A stretch of 64,000 bases of DNA from Pratylenchus scribneri (GCA_030063045.1 JAQSEB010000015.1:744001-808000), one strand, 5' to 3'. Shown: positions 1-13,397, numbered from the stretch's first letter. The notes: generated by a model not told the origin, from the sequence alone. A program made the numbers and translations.

Positions 1-24
1 TTTTTTATTTTATTAATATACCCT
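1..24 (+). repeat. Partial monomer at left edge
   Basis: These 24 bases are the last part (about bases 148-171) of a monomer cut by the window edge: a T run, ATTTTATTAATATA and the CCCT that precedes CATATTG. The array therefore continues to the left. Confidence 0.95.
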
Positions 25-195
25 CATATTGATTTTTTATGAATTTCTAAAAATTGGCCACAAATTCAAATATATGCCTAGGGTATATTTGACATGTTTT
101 AGTTCTAGATTTGAATTTTTTGAAATTCTTTTTATAGATTCATATTCTTCATCGAAAAATACAGTCCTATATTTTTTATTTTATTAATATACCCT
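25..195 (+). repeat. Reference 171-bp monomer (type copy used for numbering)
   Basis: This is the first complete monomer, with 17 G and 21 C. Landmarks by monomer base: 1-7 CATATTG; 16-22 TGAATTT paired as an inverted repeat with 38-44 AAATTCA; 31-36 TGGCCA; 44-50 AAATATA paired with 60-66 TATATTT; 53-58 CCTAGG; 67-76 GACATGTTTT; 77-87 a cassette (here AGTTCTAGATT); 89-94 GAATTT paired with 99-104 AAATTC; 126-131 CATCGA, holding the only CpG; 140-147 GTCCTATA; 148-158 T-rich; 159-171 ATTAATATACCCT. Variation in other copies clusters at 24-31, 45-47, 70-87, 99-130 and 159-171. Bases 50-69 are nearly invariant. Confidence 0.95.
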
Positions 196-708
196 CATAT
201 TGATTTTTTATGAATTTCTAAAAATTGGCCACAAATTCAATTATATGCCTAGGGTATATTTGACATGTTTTAGTTCTAGATTTGAATTTTTTGAAATTCT
301 TTTTATAGATTCATATTCTTCATCGAAAAATACAGTCCTATATTTTTTATTTTATTAATATACCCTCATATTGATTTTTTATGAATTTCTAAAAATTGGC
401 CACAAATTCAAATATATGCCTAGGGTATATTTGACATGTTTTAGTTCTAGATTTGAATTTTTTGAAATTCTTTTTATAGATTCATATTCTTCATCGAAAA
501 ATACAGTCCTATATTTTTTATTTTATTAATATACCCTCATATTGATTTTTTATGAATTTCTAAAAATTGGCCACAAATTCAAATATATGCCTAGGGTATA
601 TTTGACATGTTTTAGTTCTAGATTTGAATTTTTTGAAATTCTTTTTATAGATTCATATTCTTCATCGAAAAATACAGTCCTATATTTTTTATTTTCTAAA
701 TATACCCT

Positions 709-818
709 CATATTGATTTTTTATGAATTTCTAAAATATGGCCACAAATTCAATTATATGCCTAGGGTATATTTGACATGTTTTAGGTCCTATATTTTTT
801 ATTTTGTTATTATACCCT
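709..818 (+). repeat. Short (110-bp) monomer, first copy
   Basis: Bases 1-78 of the monomer join directly to base 140 at 786/787 (TTTTAG then GTCC), removing 61 bp (79-139). The joined ends share no obvious microhomology. The tail reads GTTATTATACC, unlike the ATTAATA of its neighbours. It is the only short monomer within the homogeneous left block. Confidence 0.93.
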
Positions 819-3725
819 CATATTGATTTTTTATGAATTTCTAAAAATTGGCCACAAATTCAAATATATGCCTAGGGTATATTTGACATGTTTTAGTTCT
901 AGATTTGAATTTTTTGAAATTCTTTTTATAGATTCATATTCTTCATCGAAAAATACAGTCCTATATTTTTTATTTTATTAATATACCCTCATATTGATTT
1001 TTTATGAATTTCTAAAAATTGGCCACAAATTCAAATATATGCCTAGGGTATATTTGACATGTTTTAGTTCTAGATTTGAATTTTTTGAAATTCTTTTTAT
1101 AGATTCATATTCTTCATCGAAAAATACAGTCCTATATTTTTTATTTTATTAATATACCCTCATATTGATTTTTTATGAATTTCTAAAAATTGGCCACAAA
1201 TTCAAATATATGCCTAGGGTATATTTGACATGTTTTAGTTCTAGATTTGAATTTTTTGAAATTCTTTTTATAGATTCATATTCTTCATCGAAAAATACAG
1301 TCCTATATTTTTTATTTTATTAATATACCCTCATATTGATTTTTTATGAATTTCTAAAAATTGGCCACAAATTCAAATATATGCCTAGGGTATATTTGAC
1401 ATGTTTTAGTTCTAGATTTGAATTTTTTGAAATTCTTTTTATAGATTCATATTCTTCATCGAAAAATACAGTCCTATATTTTTTATTTTATTAATATACC
1501 CTCATATTGATTTTTTATGAATTTCTAAAAATTGGCCACAAATTCAAATATATGCCTAGGGTATATTTGACATGTTTTAGTTCTAGATTTGAATTTTTTG
1601 AAATTCTTTTTATAGATTCATATTCTTCATCGAAAAATACAGTCCTATATTTTTTATTTTATTAATATACCCTCATATTGATTTTTTATGAATTTCTAAA
1701 AATTGGCCACAAATTCAATTATATGCCTAGGGTATATTTGACATGTTTTAGTTCTAGATTTGAATTTTTTGAAATTCTTTTTATAGATTCATATTCTTCA
1801 TCGAAAAATACAGTCCTATATTTTTTATTTTATTAATATACCCTCATATTGATTTTTTATGAATTTCTAAAAATTGGCCACAAATTCAAATATATGCCTA
1901 GGGTATATTTGACATGTTTTAGTTCTAGATTTGAATTTTTTGAAATTCTTTTTATAGATTCATATTCTTCATCGAAAAATACAGTCCTATATTTTTTATT
2001 TTATTAATATACCCTCATATTGATTTTTTATGAATTTCTAAAAATTGGCCACAAATTCAAATATATGCCTAGGGTATATTTGACATGTTTTAGTTCTAGA
2101 TTTGAATTTTTTGAAATTCTTTTTATAGATTCATATTCTTCATCGAAAAATACAGTCCTATATTTTTTATTTTCTAAATATACCCTCATATTGATTTTTT
2201 ATGAATTTCTAAAATATGGCCACAAATTCAATTATATGCCTAGGGTATATTTGACATGTTTTAGTTCTAGATTTGAATTTTTTGAAATTCTTTTTATAGA
2301 TTCATATTCTTCATCGAAAAATACAGTCCTATATTTTTTATTTTATTAATATACCCTCATATTGATTTTTTATGAATTTCTAAAAATTGGCCACAAATTC
2401 AATTATATGCCTAGGGTATATTTGACATGTTTTAGTTCTAGATTTGAATTTTTTGAAATTCTTTTTATAGATTCATATTCTTCATCGAAAAATACAGTCC
2501 TATATTTTTTATTTTATTAATATACCCTCATATTGATTTTTTATGAATTTCTAAAAATTGGCCACAAATTCAAATATATGCCTAGGGTATATTTGACATG
2601 TTTTAGTTCTAGATTTGAATTTTTTGAAATTCTTTTTATAGATTCATATTCTTCATCGAAAAATACAGTCCTATATTTTTTATTTTATTAATATACCCTC
2701 ATATTGATTTTTTATGAATTTCTAAAAATTGGCCACAAATTCAAATATATGCCTAGGGTATATTTGACATGTTTTAGTTCTAGATTTGAATTTTTTGAAA
2801 TTCTTTTTATAGATTCATATTCTTCATCGAAAAATACAGTCCTATATTTTTTATTTTATTAATATACCCTCATATTGATTTTTTATGAATTTCTAAAAAT
2901 TGGCCACAAATTCAAATATATGCCTAGGGTATATTTGACATGTTTTAGTTCTAGATTTGAATTTTTTGAAATTCTTTTTATAGATTCATATTCTTCATCG
3001 AAAAATACAGTCCTATATTTTTTATTTTATTAATATACCCTCATATTGATTTTTTATGAATTTCTATAAATTGGCCACAAATTCAATTATATGCCTAGGG
3101 TATATTTGACATGTTTTAGTTCTAGATTTGAATTTTTTGAAATTCTTTTTATAGATTCATATTCTTCATCGAAAAATACAGTCCTATATTTTTTATTTTA
3201 TTAATATACCCTCATATTGATTTTTTATGAATTTCTAAAAATTGGCCACAAATTCAAATATATGCCTAGGGTATATTTGACATGTTTTAGTTCTAGATTT
3301 GAATTTTTTGAAATTCTTTTTATAGATTCATATTCTTCATCGAAAAATACAGTCCTATATTTTTTATTTTATTAATATACCCTCATATTGATTTTTTATG
3401 AATTTCTAAAAATTGGCCACAAATTCAAATATATGCCTAGGGTATATTTGACATGTTTTAGTTCTAGATTTGAATTTTTTGAAATTCTTTTTATAGATTC
3501 ATATTCTTCATCGAAAAATACAGTCCTATATTTTTTATTTTCTAAATATACCCTCATATTGATTTTTTATGAATTTCTAAAATATGGCCACAAATTCAAT
3601 TATATGCCTAGGGTATATTTGACATGTTTTAGTTCAGGATTTGAATTTTTTGAAATTCTTTTTATAGATTCATATTCTCCATTGAAAAATACAGTCCTAT
3701 ATTTTTTATTTTGTTAATATACCCT

Positions 3726-3943
3726 CATATTGATTTTTTATGAATTTCTAAAAAATGGCCACAAATTCAATAATGCCTAGGGTATATTTGACATGTTTTA
3801 GGTCCTATATTTTTTATTTTGTTAATATACCCTCATATTGATTTTTTATGAATTTCTAAAAAATGGCCACAAATTCAATTATATGCCTAGGGTATATTTG
3901 ACATGTTTTAGGTCCTATATTTTTTATTTTGTTATTATACCCT
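3726..3943 (+). repeat. Two tandem short monomers (108 + 110 bp)
   Basis: Both have the TTTTAG|GTCC junction. The first is 108 bp because it also carries a 2-bp contraction, AATAATGCC in place of AATTATATGCC. It shares that contraction with the 169-bp monomers just to the right, so the two deletions have combined in one copy. Confidence 0.92.
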
Positions 3944-4114
3944 CATATTGATTTTTTATGAATTTCTAAAAATTGGCCACAAATTCAAATATATGCCTAG
4001 GGTATATTTGACATGTTTTAGTTCTAGATTTGAATTTTTTGAAATTCTTTTTATAGATTCATATTCTTCATCGAAAAATACAGTCCTATATTTTTTATTT
4101 TATTAATATACCCT

Positions 4115-4789
4115 CATATTGATTTTTTATGAATTTCTAAAAAATGGCCACAAATTCAATAATGCCTAGGGTATATTTGACATGTTTTAGTTCAGGATTT
4201 GAATTTTTTGAAATTCTTTTTATAGATTCATATTCTCCATTGAAAAATACAGTCCTATATTTTTTATTTTGTTAATATACCCTCATATTGATTTTTTATG
4301 AATTTCTAAAAAATGGCCACAAATTCAATAATGCCTAGGGTTTATTTGACATGTTTTAGTTCCTGATTTGAATTTTTTGAAATTCTTTTTATAGATTCAT
4401 ATTCTCCATTGAAAAATACAGTCCTATATTTTTTATTTTGTTAATATACCCTCATATTGATTTTTTATGAATTTCTAAAAAATGGCCACAAATTCAATAA
4501 TGCCTAGGGTTTATTTGACATGTTTTAGTTCCTGATTTGTATTTTTTGAAATTCTTTTTATAGATTCATATTCTTCATCGAAAAATACAGTCCTATATTT
4601 TTTATTTTGTTAATATACCCTCATATTGATTTTTTATGAATTTCTAAAAAATGGCCACAAATTCAATAATGCCTAGGGTTTATTTGACATGTTTTAGTTC
4701 CTGATTTGAATTTTTTGAAATTCTTTTTATAGATTCATATTCTTCATCGAAAAATACAGTCTATATTTTTTATTTTGTTAATATACCCT
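4115..4789 (+). repeat. Four monomers with 2-bp contraction (169, 169, 169, 168 bp)
   Basis: All carry AATAATGCC at bases 44-52. The 77-87 cassette is AGTTCAGGATT or AGTTCCTGATT rather than AGTTCTAGATT. Three copies change GGGTATATTT to GGGTTTATTT. The last also lost one C (CAGTCTAT, near 4760). Two further copies of the variant lie at 6207-6544, and it is absent from the rest of the window. Confidence 0.88.
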
Positions 4790-5986
4790 CATATTGATTT
4801 TTTATGAATTTCTAAAAAATGGCCACAAATTCAATTATATGCCTAGGGTATATTTGACAAGTTTTGGACTCGGATTTGAATTTTTTGAAATTCTTTTAAT
4901 AGAATCAAATTCTCCATCAAAAAATACAGTCCTATATTTTTTATTTTGTTAATATACCCTCATATTGATTTTCTATGAATTTCTAAAAAATGGCCACAAA
5001 TTCAATTATATGCCTAGGGTATATTTGACAAGTTTTGATAAAGGATTTGAATTTTTTGAAATTTTTTTAATAGAATCATATTCTCTATCAAAAAATACAG
5101 TTCTAAATTTTTTATTTTGTTAATATACCCTCATATTGATTTTTTATGAATTTCTAAAAAATGGCCACAAATTCAATTATATGTCTAGGGTATATTTGAC
5201 ATGTTTTAGTTCTAGATTTGAATTTTTTGAAATTCTTTTTATATATTCATATTCTCCATCGAAAAATACAGTCCGATATTTTTTATTTTATTAATATACC
5301 CTCATATTGATTTTTTATGAATTTCTAAAAAATGGCCACAAATTCAAATATATGCCTAGGGTATATTTGACAAGTTTTGGACTCGGATTTGAATTTTTTG
5401 AAATTCTTTTTATAGATTCATATTCTCCATCGAAAAATACAGTCCTATATTTTTTAATTTCTAAATATACCCTCATAATGATTTTTTATGAATTTCTAAA
5501 AATTGGCCACAAATTCAAATATATGCCTAGGGTATATTTGACAAGTTTTGGACTCGGATTTGAATTTTTTGAAATTCTTTTAAAAGAATCAAATTCTCCA
5601 TCAAAAAATACAGTCCTATATTTTTTATTTTGTTAATATACCCTCATATTGATTTTCTATGAATTTCTAAAAAATGGCCACAAATTCAATTATATGCCTA
5701 GGGTATATTTGACATGTTTTAGTTCTAGATTTAAATTTTTTGAAATTCTTTTAAAAGAATCAAATTCTCCATCAAAAAATACAGTCCTATATTTTTTATT
5801 TTGTTAATATACCCTCATATTGATTTTCTATGAATTTCTAAAAAATGGCCACAAATTCAATTATATGCCTAGGGTATATTTGACATGTTTTAGTTCTAGA
5901 TTTGAATTTTTTGAAATTCTTTTAAAAGAATCAAATTCTCCATCAAAAAATACAGTTCTAAATTTTTTATTTTGATAATATACCCT
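4790..5986 (+). repeat. Divergent seven-monomer block
   Basis: Seven 171-bp monomers carry the widest mix of cassettes nearby: GGACTCGGATT, GATAAAGGATT and AGTTCTAGATT. The 105-116 segment varies between TTTTTATAGATT, TTTAATAGAATC and the rarer TTTAAAAGAATC. One copy has GTCTAGGG (about 5184) and another CATAATG in place of CATATTG (5474). Several variants abundant farther right occur here together, so this may be an older, less homogenised part of the array. Confidence 0.8.
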
Positions 5987-6206
5987 CATATTGATTTTTT
6001 ATGAATTTCTAAAAAATGGCCACAAATTCAATTATATGCCTAGGGTATATTTGACATGTTTTAGGTCCTATATTTTTTATTTTGTTATTATACCCTCATA
6101 TTGATTTTTTATGAATTTCTAAAAAATGGCCACAAATTCAATTATATGCCTAGGGTATATTTGACATGTTTTAGGTCCTATATTTTTTATTTTGTTATTA
6201 TACCCT
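5987..6206 (+). repeat. Two tandem short monomers (110 + 110 bp)
   Basis: Both have the same 61-bp deletion junction (near 6064 and 6174) and GTTATTATACC tails. Short-short pairs recur in every 11-monomer higher-order repeat farther right, so this pair resembles a precursor of that arrangement. Confidence 0.92.
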
Positions 6207-6544
6207 CATATTGATTTTTTATGAATTTCTAAAAATTGGCCACAAATTCAATAATGCCTAGGGTATATTTGACAAGTTTTGATAAAGGATTTGAATTTTT
6301 TGAAATTCTTTTTATAGATTCATATTCTCCATCGAAAAATACAGTCCTATATTTTTTATTTTGTTAATATACCCTCATATTGATTTTTTATGAATTTCTA
6401 AAAAATGGCCACAAATTCAATAATGCCTAGGGTTTATTTGACATGTTTTAGTTCCTGATTTCTATTTTTTGAAATTCTTTTTATAGATTCATATTCTTCA
6501 TCGAAAAATACAGTCCTATATTTTTTATTTTGTTAATATACCCT
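6207..6544 (+). repeat. Two 169-bp monomers with the 2-bp contraction
   Basis: Both carry AATAATGCC. The first pairs it with the GATAAAGGATT cassette, the second with AGTTCCTGATTTCT, so the contraction is associated with more than one cassette. Confidence 0.88.
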
Positions 6545-7912
6545 CATATTGATTTTTTATGAATTTCTAAAAAATGGCCACAAATTCAATTATATGCCTA
6601 GGGAATATTTGACATGTTTTAGTTCAGGATTTGAATTTTTTGAAATTCTTTTTATAGATTCATATTCTCCATTGAAAAATACAGTCCTATATTTTTTATT
6701 TTGTTAATATACCCTCATATTGATTTTTTATGAATTTCTAAAAAATGGCCACAAATTCAAATATATGCCTAGGGTATATTTGACAAGTTTTGGACTCGGA
6801 TTTGAATTTTTTGAAATTCTTTTAATAGAATCAAATTCTCCATCAAAAAATACAGTCCTATATTTTTTATTTTGTTAATATACCCTCATATTGATTTTCT
6901 ATGAATTTCTAAAAAATGGCCACAAATTCAATTATATGCCTAGGGTATATTTGACATGTTTTAGTTCTAGATTTGAATTTTTTGAAATTCTTTTTATATA
7001 TTCATATTCTCCATCGAAAAATACAGTCCTATATTTTTTATTTTATTAATATACCCTCATATTGATTTTTTATGAATTTCTAAAAAATGGCCACAAATTC
7101 AAATATATGCCTAGGGTATATTTGACAAGTTTTGGACTCGGATTTGAATTTTTTGAAATTCTTTTTATAGATTCATATTCTCCATCGAAAAATACAGTCC
7201 TATATTTTTTATTTTATTAATATACCCTCATATTGATTTTTTATGAATTTCTAAAAATTGGCCACAAATTCAAATATATGCCTAGGGTATATTTGACAAG
7301 TTTTGGACTCGGATTTGAATTTTTTGAAATTCTTTTAAAATAATCAAATTCTCCATCAAAAAATACAATCCTATATTTTTTATTTTGTTAATATACCCTC
7401 ATATTGATTTTCTATGAATTTCTAAAAAATGGCCACAAATTCAATTATATGCCTAGGGTATATTTGACATGTTTTAGTTCTAGATTTGAATTTTTTGAAA
7501 TTCTTTTTATAGATTCATATTCTTCATCGAAAAATACAGTCCTATATTTTTTATTTTATTAATATACCCTCATATTGATTTTTTATGAATTTCTAAAAAA
7601 TGGCCACAAATTCAATTATATGCCTAGGGTATATTTGACATGTTTTAGTTCTAGATTTGAATTTTTTGAAATTCTTTTTATAGATTCATATTCTCCATCG
7701 AAAAATACAGTCCTATATTTTTTATTTTATTAATATACCCTCATATTGATTTTTTATGAATTTCTAAAAAATGGCCACAAATTCAATTATATGCCTAGGG
7801 TATATTTGACAAGTTTTGATAAAGGATTTGAATTTTTTGAAATTTTTTTAATAGAATCATATTCTCTATCAAAAAATACAGTTCTAAATTTTTTATTTTG
7901 TTAATATACCCT

Positions 7913-9549
7913 CATATTGATTTTTTATGAATTTCTAAAAATTGGCCACAAATTCAAATATATGCCTAGGGTATATTTGACAAGTTTTGATAAAGGATTT
8001 GAATTTTTTGAAATTCTTTTTATAGATTCATATTCTCCATCGAAAAATACAGTCCTATATTTTTTATTTTGTTATTATACACTCATATTGATTTTTTATG
8101 AATTTCTAAAAAATGGCCACAAATTCAATTATATGCCTAGGGTATATTTGACATGTTTTAGGTCCTATATTTTTTATTTTGTTATTATACCCTCATATTG
8201 ATTTTTTATGAATTTCTAAAAATTGGCCACAAATTCAAATATATGCCTAGGGTATATTTGACAAGTTTTGATAAAGGATTTGAATTTTTTGAAATTCTTT
8301 TAATAGAATCATATTCTCTATCAAAAAATACAGTTCTAAATTTTTTATTTTGTTAATATACCCTCATATTGATTTTTTATGAATTTCTAAAAAATGGCCA
8401 CAAATTCAATTATATGCCTAGGGTATATTTGACATGTTTTAGGTCCTATATTTTTTATTTTGTTATTATACCCTCATATTGATTTTTTATGAATTTCTAA
8501 AAAATGGCCACAAATTCAATTATATGCCTAGGGTATATTTGACATGTTTTAGGTCCTATATTTTTTATTTTGTTATTATACCCTCATATTGATTTTTTAT
8601 GAATTTCTAAAAATTGGCCACAAATTCAAATATATGCCTAGGGTATATTTGACAAGTTTTGATAAAGGATTTGAATTTTTTGAAATTCTTTTTATAGATT
8701 CATATTCTCCATCGAAAAATACAGTCCTATATTTTTTATTTTCTAAATATACCCTCATATTGATTTTTTATGAATTTCTAAAATATGGCCACAAATTCAA
8801 TTATATGCCTAGGGTATATTTGACATGTTTTAGTTCTAGATTTGAATTTTTTGAAATTCTTTTTATAGATTCATATTCTTCATCGAAAAATACAGTCCTA
8901 TATTTTTTATTTTATTAATATACCCTCATATTGATTTTTTATGAATTTCTAAAAAATGGCCACAAATTCAATTATATGCCTAGGGTATATTTGACATGTT
9001 TTAGGTCCTATATTTTTTATTTTGTTAATATACCCTCATATTGATTTCTTATGAATTTCTAAAAAATGGCCACAAATTCAATTATATGCCTAGGGTATAT
9101 TTGACAAGTTTTGATAAAGGATTTGAATTTTTTGAAATTCTTTTTATAGATTCATATTCTTCATCGAAAAATACAGTCCTATATTTTTTATTTTCTAAAT
9201 ATACCCTCATATTGATTTTTTATGAATTTCTAAAAAATGGCCACAAATTCAATTATATGCCTAGGGTATATTTGACATGTTTTAGTTCTAGATTTGAATT
9301 TTTTGAAATTCTTTTTATAGATTCATATTCTCCATCGAAAAATACAGTCCTATATTTTTTATTTTATTAATATACCCTCATATTGATTTTTTATGAATTT
9401 CTAAAAAATGGCCACAAATTCGATTATATGCCTAGGGTATATTTGACAAGTTTTGATAAAGGATTTGAATTTTTTGAAATTTTTTTAATAGAATCATATT
9501 CTCTATCAAAAAATACAGTTCTAAATTTTTTATTTTGTTAATATACCCT
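7913..9549 (+). repeat. 11-monomer higher-order repeat, 1,637 bp, copy 1
   Basis: Order of long (L) and short (S) monomers: L S L S S L L S L L L, which is 7 x 171 + 4 x 110 = 1,637 bp. Short monomers start at 8084, 8365, 8475 and 8927. A useful marker is TACACTCAT (C to A at base 169) just before the first short monomer. The eighth-to-ninth transition carries GATTTCTTATG (about 9041). Confidence 0.9.
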
Positions 9550-10477
9550 CATATTGATTTTTTATGAATTTCTAAAAATTGGCCACAAATTCAAATATAT
9601 GCCTAGGGTATATTTGACAAGTTTTGATAAAGGATTTGAATTTTTTGAAATTCTTTTTATAGATTCATATTCTCCATCGAAAAATACAGTCCTATATTTT
9701 TTATTTTGTTATTATACACTCATATTGATTTTTTATGAATTTCTAAAAAATGGCCACAAATTCAATTATATGCCTAGGGTATATTTGACATGTTTTAGGT
9801 CCTATATTTTTTATTTTGTTATTATACCCTCATATTGATTTTTTATGAATTTCTAAAAATTGGCCACAAATTCAAATATATGCCTAGGGTATATTTGACA
9901 AGTTTTGATAAAGGATTTGAATTTTTTGAAATTCTTTTAATAGAATCATATTCTCTATCAAAAAATACAGTTCTAAATTTTTTATTTTGTTAATATACCC
10001 TCATATTGATTTTTTATGAATTTCTAAAAAATGGCCACAAATTCAATTATATGCCTAGGGTATATTTGACATGTTTTAGGTCCTATATTTTTTATTTTGT
10101 TATTATACCCTCATATTGATTTTTTATGAATTTCTAAAAAATGGCCACAAATTCAATTATATGCCTAGGGTATATTTGACATGTTTTAGGTCCTATATTT
10201 TTTATTTTGTTATTATACCCTCATATTGATTTTTTATGAATTTCTAAAAATTGGCCACAAATTCAAATATATGCCTAGGGTATATTTGACAAGTTTTGAT
10301 AAAGGATTTGAATTTTTTGAAATTCTTTTTATAGATTCATATTCTCCATCGAAAAATACAGTCCTATATTTTTTATTTTCTAAATATACCCTCATATTGA
10401 TTTTTTATGAATTTCTAAAATATGGCCACAAATTCAATTATATGCCTAGGGTATATTTGACATGTTTTAGTTCTAGA
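9550..10477 (+). repeat. 11-monomer higher-order repeat, truncated copy 2
   Basis: Starts exactly 1,637 bp after the first copy with the same L S L S S L L order (short monomers at 9721, 10002, 10112), including the TACACTCAT marker. After the seventh monomer it switches to the seven-monomer stretch also found at 6716-7912, because the larger 3,848-bp duplication joins here. Confidence 0.87.
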
Positions 10478-10563
10478 TTTGAATTTTTTGAAATTCTTTT
10501 TATAGATTCATATTCTCCATTGAAAAATACAGTCCTATATTTTTTATTTTGTTAATATACCCT

Positions 10564-11760
10564 CATATTGATTTTTTATGAATTTCTAAAAAATGGCCAC
10601 AAATTCAAATATATGCCTAGGGTATATTTGACAAGTTTTGGACTCGGATTTGAATTTTTTGAAATTCTTTTAATAGAATCAAATTCTCCATCAAAAAATA
10701 CAGTCCTATATTTTTTATTTTGTTAATATACCCTCATATTGATTTTCTATGAATTTCTAAAAAATGGCCACAAATTCAATTATATGCCTAGGGTATATTT
10801 GACATGTTTTAGTTCTAGATTTGAATTTTTTGAAATTCTTTTTATATATTCATATTCTCCATCGAAAAATACAGTCCTATATTTTTTATTTTATTAATAT
10901 ACCCTCATATTGATTTTTTATGAATTTCTAAAAAATGGCCACAAATTCAAATATATGCCTAGGGTATATTTGACAAGTTTTGGACTCGGATTTGAATTTT
11001 TTGAAATTCTTTTTATAGATTCATATTCTCCATCGAAAAATACAGTCCTATATTTTTTATTTTATTAATATACCCTCATATTGATTTTTTATGAATTTCT
11101 AAAAATTGGCCACAAATTCAAATATATGCCTAGGGTATATTTGACAAGTTTTGGACTCGGATTTGAATTTTTTGAAATTCTTTTAAAATAATCAAATTCT
11201 CCATCAAAAAATACAATCCTATATTTTTTATTTTGTTAATATACCCTCATATTGATTTTCTATGAATTTCTAAAAAATGGCCACAAATTCAATTATATGC
11301 CTAGGGTATATTTGACATGTTTTAGTTCTAGATTTGAATTTTTTGAAATTCTTTTTATAGATTCATATTCTTCATCGAAAAATACAGTCCTATATTTTTT
11401 ATTTTATTAATATACCCTCATATTGATTTTTTATGAATTTCTAAAAAATGGCCACAAATTCAATTATATGCCTAGGGTATATTTGACATGTTTTAGTTCT
11501 AGATTTGAATTTTTTGAAATTCTTTTTATAGATTCATATTCTCCATCGAAAAATACAGTCCTATATTTTTTATTTTATTAATATACCCTCATATTGATTT
11601 TTTATGAATTTCTAAAAAATGGCCACAAATTCAATTATATGCCTAGGGTATATTTGACAAGTTTTGATAAAGGATTTGAATTTTTTGAAATTTTTTTAAT
11701 AGAATCATATTCTCTATCAAAAAATACAGTTCTAAATTTTTTATTTTGTTAATATACCCT
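10564..11760 (+). repeat. Seven-monomer stretch (1,197 bp) without short monomers
   Basis: A copy of 6716-7912. It shares rare variants with it: GTTTTGGACTCGGATT cassettes, TATATATTCATATTC, TTTAAAATAATC and AAATACAATCC. It separates two runs of the 11-monomer unit. Confidence 0.88.
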
Positions 11761-13397
11761 CATATTGATTTTTTATGAATTTCTAAAAATTGGCCACAAA
11801 TTCAAATATATGCCTAGGGTATATTTGACAAGTTTTGATAAAGGATTTGAATTTTTTGAAATTCTTTTTATAGATTCATATTCTCCATCGAAAAATACAG
11901 TCCTATATTTTTTATTTTGTTATTATACACTCATATTGATTTTTTATGAATTTCTAAAAAATGGCCACAAATTCAATTATATGCCTAGGGTATATTTGAC
12001 ATGTTTTAGGTCCTATATTTTTTATTTTGTTATTATACCCTCATATTGATTTTTTATGAATTTCTAAAAATTGGCCACAAATTCAAATATATGCCTAGGG
12101 TATATTTGACAAGTTTTGATAAAGGATTTGAATTTTTTGAAATTCTTTTAATAGAATCATATTCTCTATCAAAAAATACAGTTCTAAATTTTTTATTTTG
12201 TTAATATACCCTCATATTGATTTTTTATGAATTTCTAAAAAATGGCCACAAATTCAATTATATGCCTAGGGTATATTTGACATGTTTTAGGTCCTATATT
12301 TTTTATTTTGTTATTATACCCTCATATTGATTTTTTATGAATTTCTAAAAAATGGCCACAAATTCAATTATATGCCTAGGGTATATTTGACATGTTTTAG
12401 GTCCTATATTTTTTATTTTGTTATTATACCCTCATATTGATTTTTTATGAATTTCTAAAAATTGGCCACAAATTCAAATATATGCCTAGGGTATATTTGA
12501 CAAGTTTTGATAAAGGATTTGAATTTTTTGAAATTCTTTTTATAGATTCATATTCTCCATCGCAAAATACAGTCCTATATTTTTTATTTTCTAAATATAC
12601 CCTCATATTGATTTTTTATGAATTTCTAAAATATGGCCACAAATTCAATTATATGCCTAGGGTATATTTGACATGTTTTAGTTCTAGATTTGAATTTTTT
12701 GAAATTCTTTTTATAGATTCATATTCTTCATCGAAAAATACAGTCCTATATTTTTTATTTTATTAATATACCCTCATATTGATTTTTTATGAATTTCTAA
12801 AAAATGGCCACAAATTCAATTATATGCCTAGGGTATATTTGACATGTTTTAGGTCCTATATTTTTTATTTTGTTAATATACCCTCATATTGATTTCTTAT
12901 GAATTTCTAAAAAATGGCCACAAATTCAATTATATGCCTAGGGTATATTTGACAAGTTTTGATAAAGGATTTGAATTTTTTGAAATTCTTTTTATAGATT
13001 CATATTCTTCATCGAAAAATACAGTCCTATATTTTTTATTTTCTAAATATACCCTCATATTGATTTTTTATGAATTTCTAAAAAATGGCCACAAATTCAA
13101 TTATATGCCTAGGGTATATTTGACATGTTTTAGTTCTAGATTTGAATTTTTTGAAATTCTTTTTATAGATTCATATTCTCCATCGAAAAATACAGTCCTA
13201 TATTTTTTATTTTATTAATATACCCTCATATTGATTTTTTATGAATTTCTAAAAAATGGCCACAAATTCAATTATATGCCTAGGGTATATTTGACAAGTT
13301 TTGATAAAGGATTTGAATTTTTTGAAATTTTTTTAATAGAATCATATTCTCTATCAAAAAATACAGTTCTAAATTTTTTATTTTGTTAATATACCCT
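11761..13397 (+). repeat. 11-monomer higher-order repeat, 1,637 bp, copy 3
   Basis: Same L S L S S L L S L L L order; short monomers at 11932, 12213, 12323 and 12775. Private change: CATCGCAAAA at 12563. Confidence 0.9.

Larger units (their letters stand above)
25..3725 (+). repeat. Homogeneous left block, eight-monomer (~1,368 bp) higher-order repeat
   Basis: Twenty-two monomers, all with the AGTTCTAGATT cassette, and all but the last with CTTCATCG (base 124 onward). They differ mainly at bases 45-47 (AAATATAT or AATTATAT) and in whether the tail reads ATTAATA or CTAAATA. The CTAAATA tail lies just before monomers 709, 2187 and 3555. The last two are 1,368 bp apart (8 x 171); the first two are 1,478 bp apart, one short monomer more. 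The order of AATTATAT copies repeats with the same spacing (1674 and 3042). A private change (CTATAAATT) is at about 3064. Such uniformity suggests recent local amplification. Confidence 0.85.
6630..10477 (+). repeat. Segmental duplication, copy A (3,848-bp period)
   Basis: Every monomer start from 6716 to 10222 has a counterpart exactly 3,848 bp farther right (6716/10564, 7913/11761, 9550/13398, 10222/14070), with the same order of long and short monomers and the same cassettes. It holds a seven-monomer stretch (6716-7912), a full 11-monomer unit (7913-9549) and most of a second one. Single-base differences seen from copy B: 9422 G (13270 A), 8715 A (12563 C), 9666 C (13514 T). The left boundary is approximate, inside monomer 6545. 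Confidence 0.85.

Noticed and set aside
25..195. Monomer derived from an ancestral ~81-85-bp dimer (GATTTTTTATGAATTTCT near base 8 resembles GAATTTTTTGAAATTCT near base 89)
   Set aside because: The likeness is confined to a T/A-rich stretch and the rest of the two halves does not align; low complexity explains it.
25..195. Phased A/T tracts giving intrinsic DNA curvature
   Set aside because: Tract centres are not spaced at a consistent 10-11 bases, so I cannot support curvature without a computed model.
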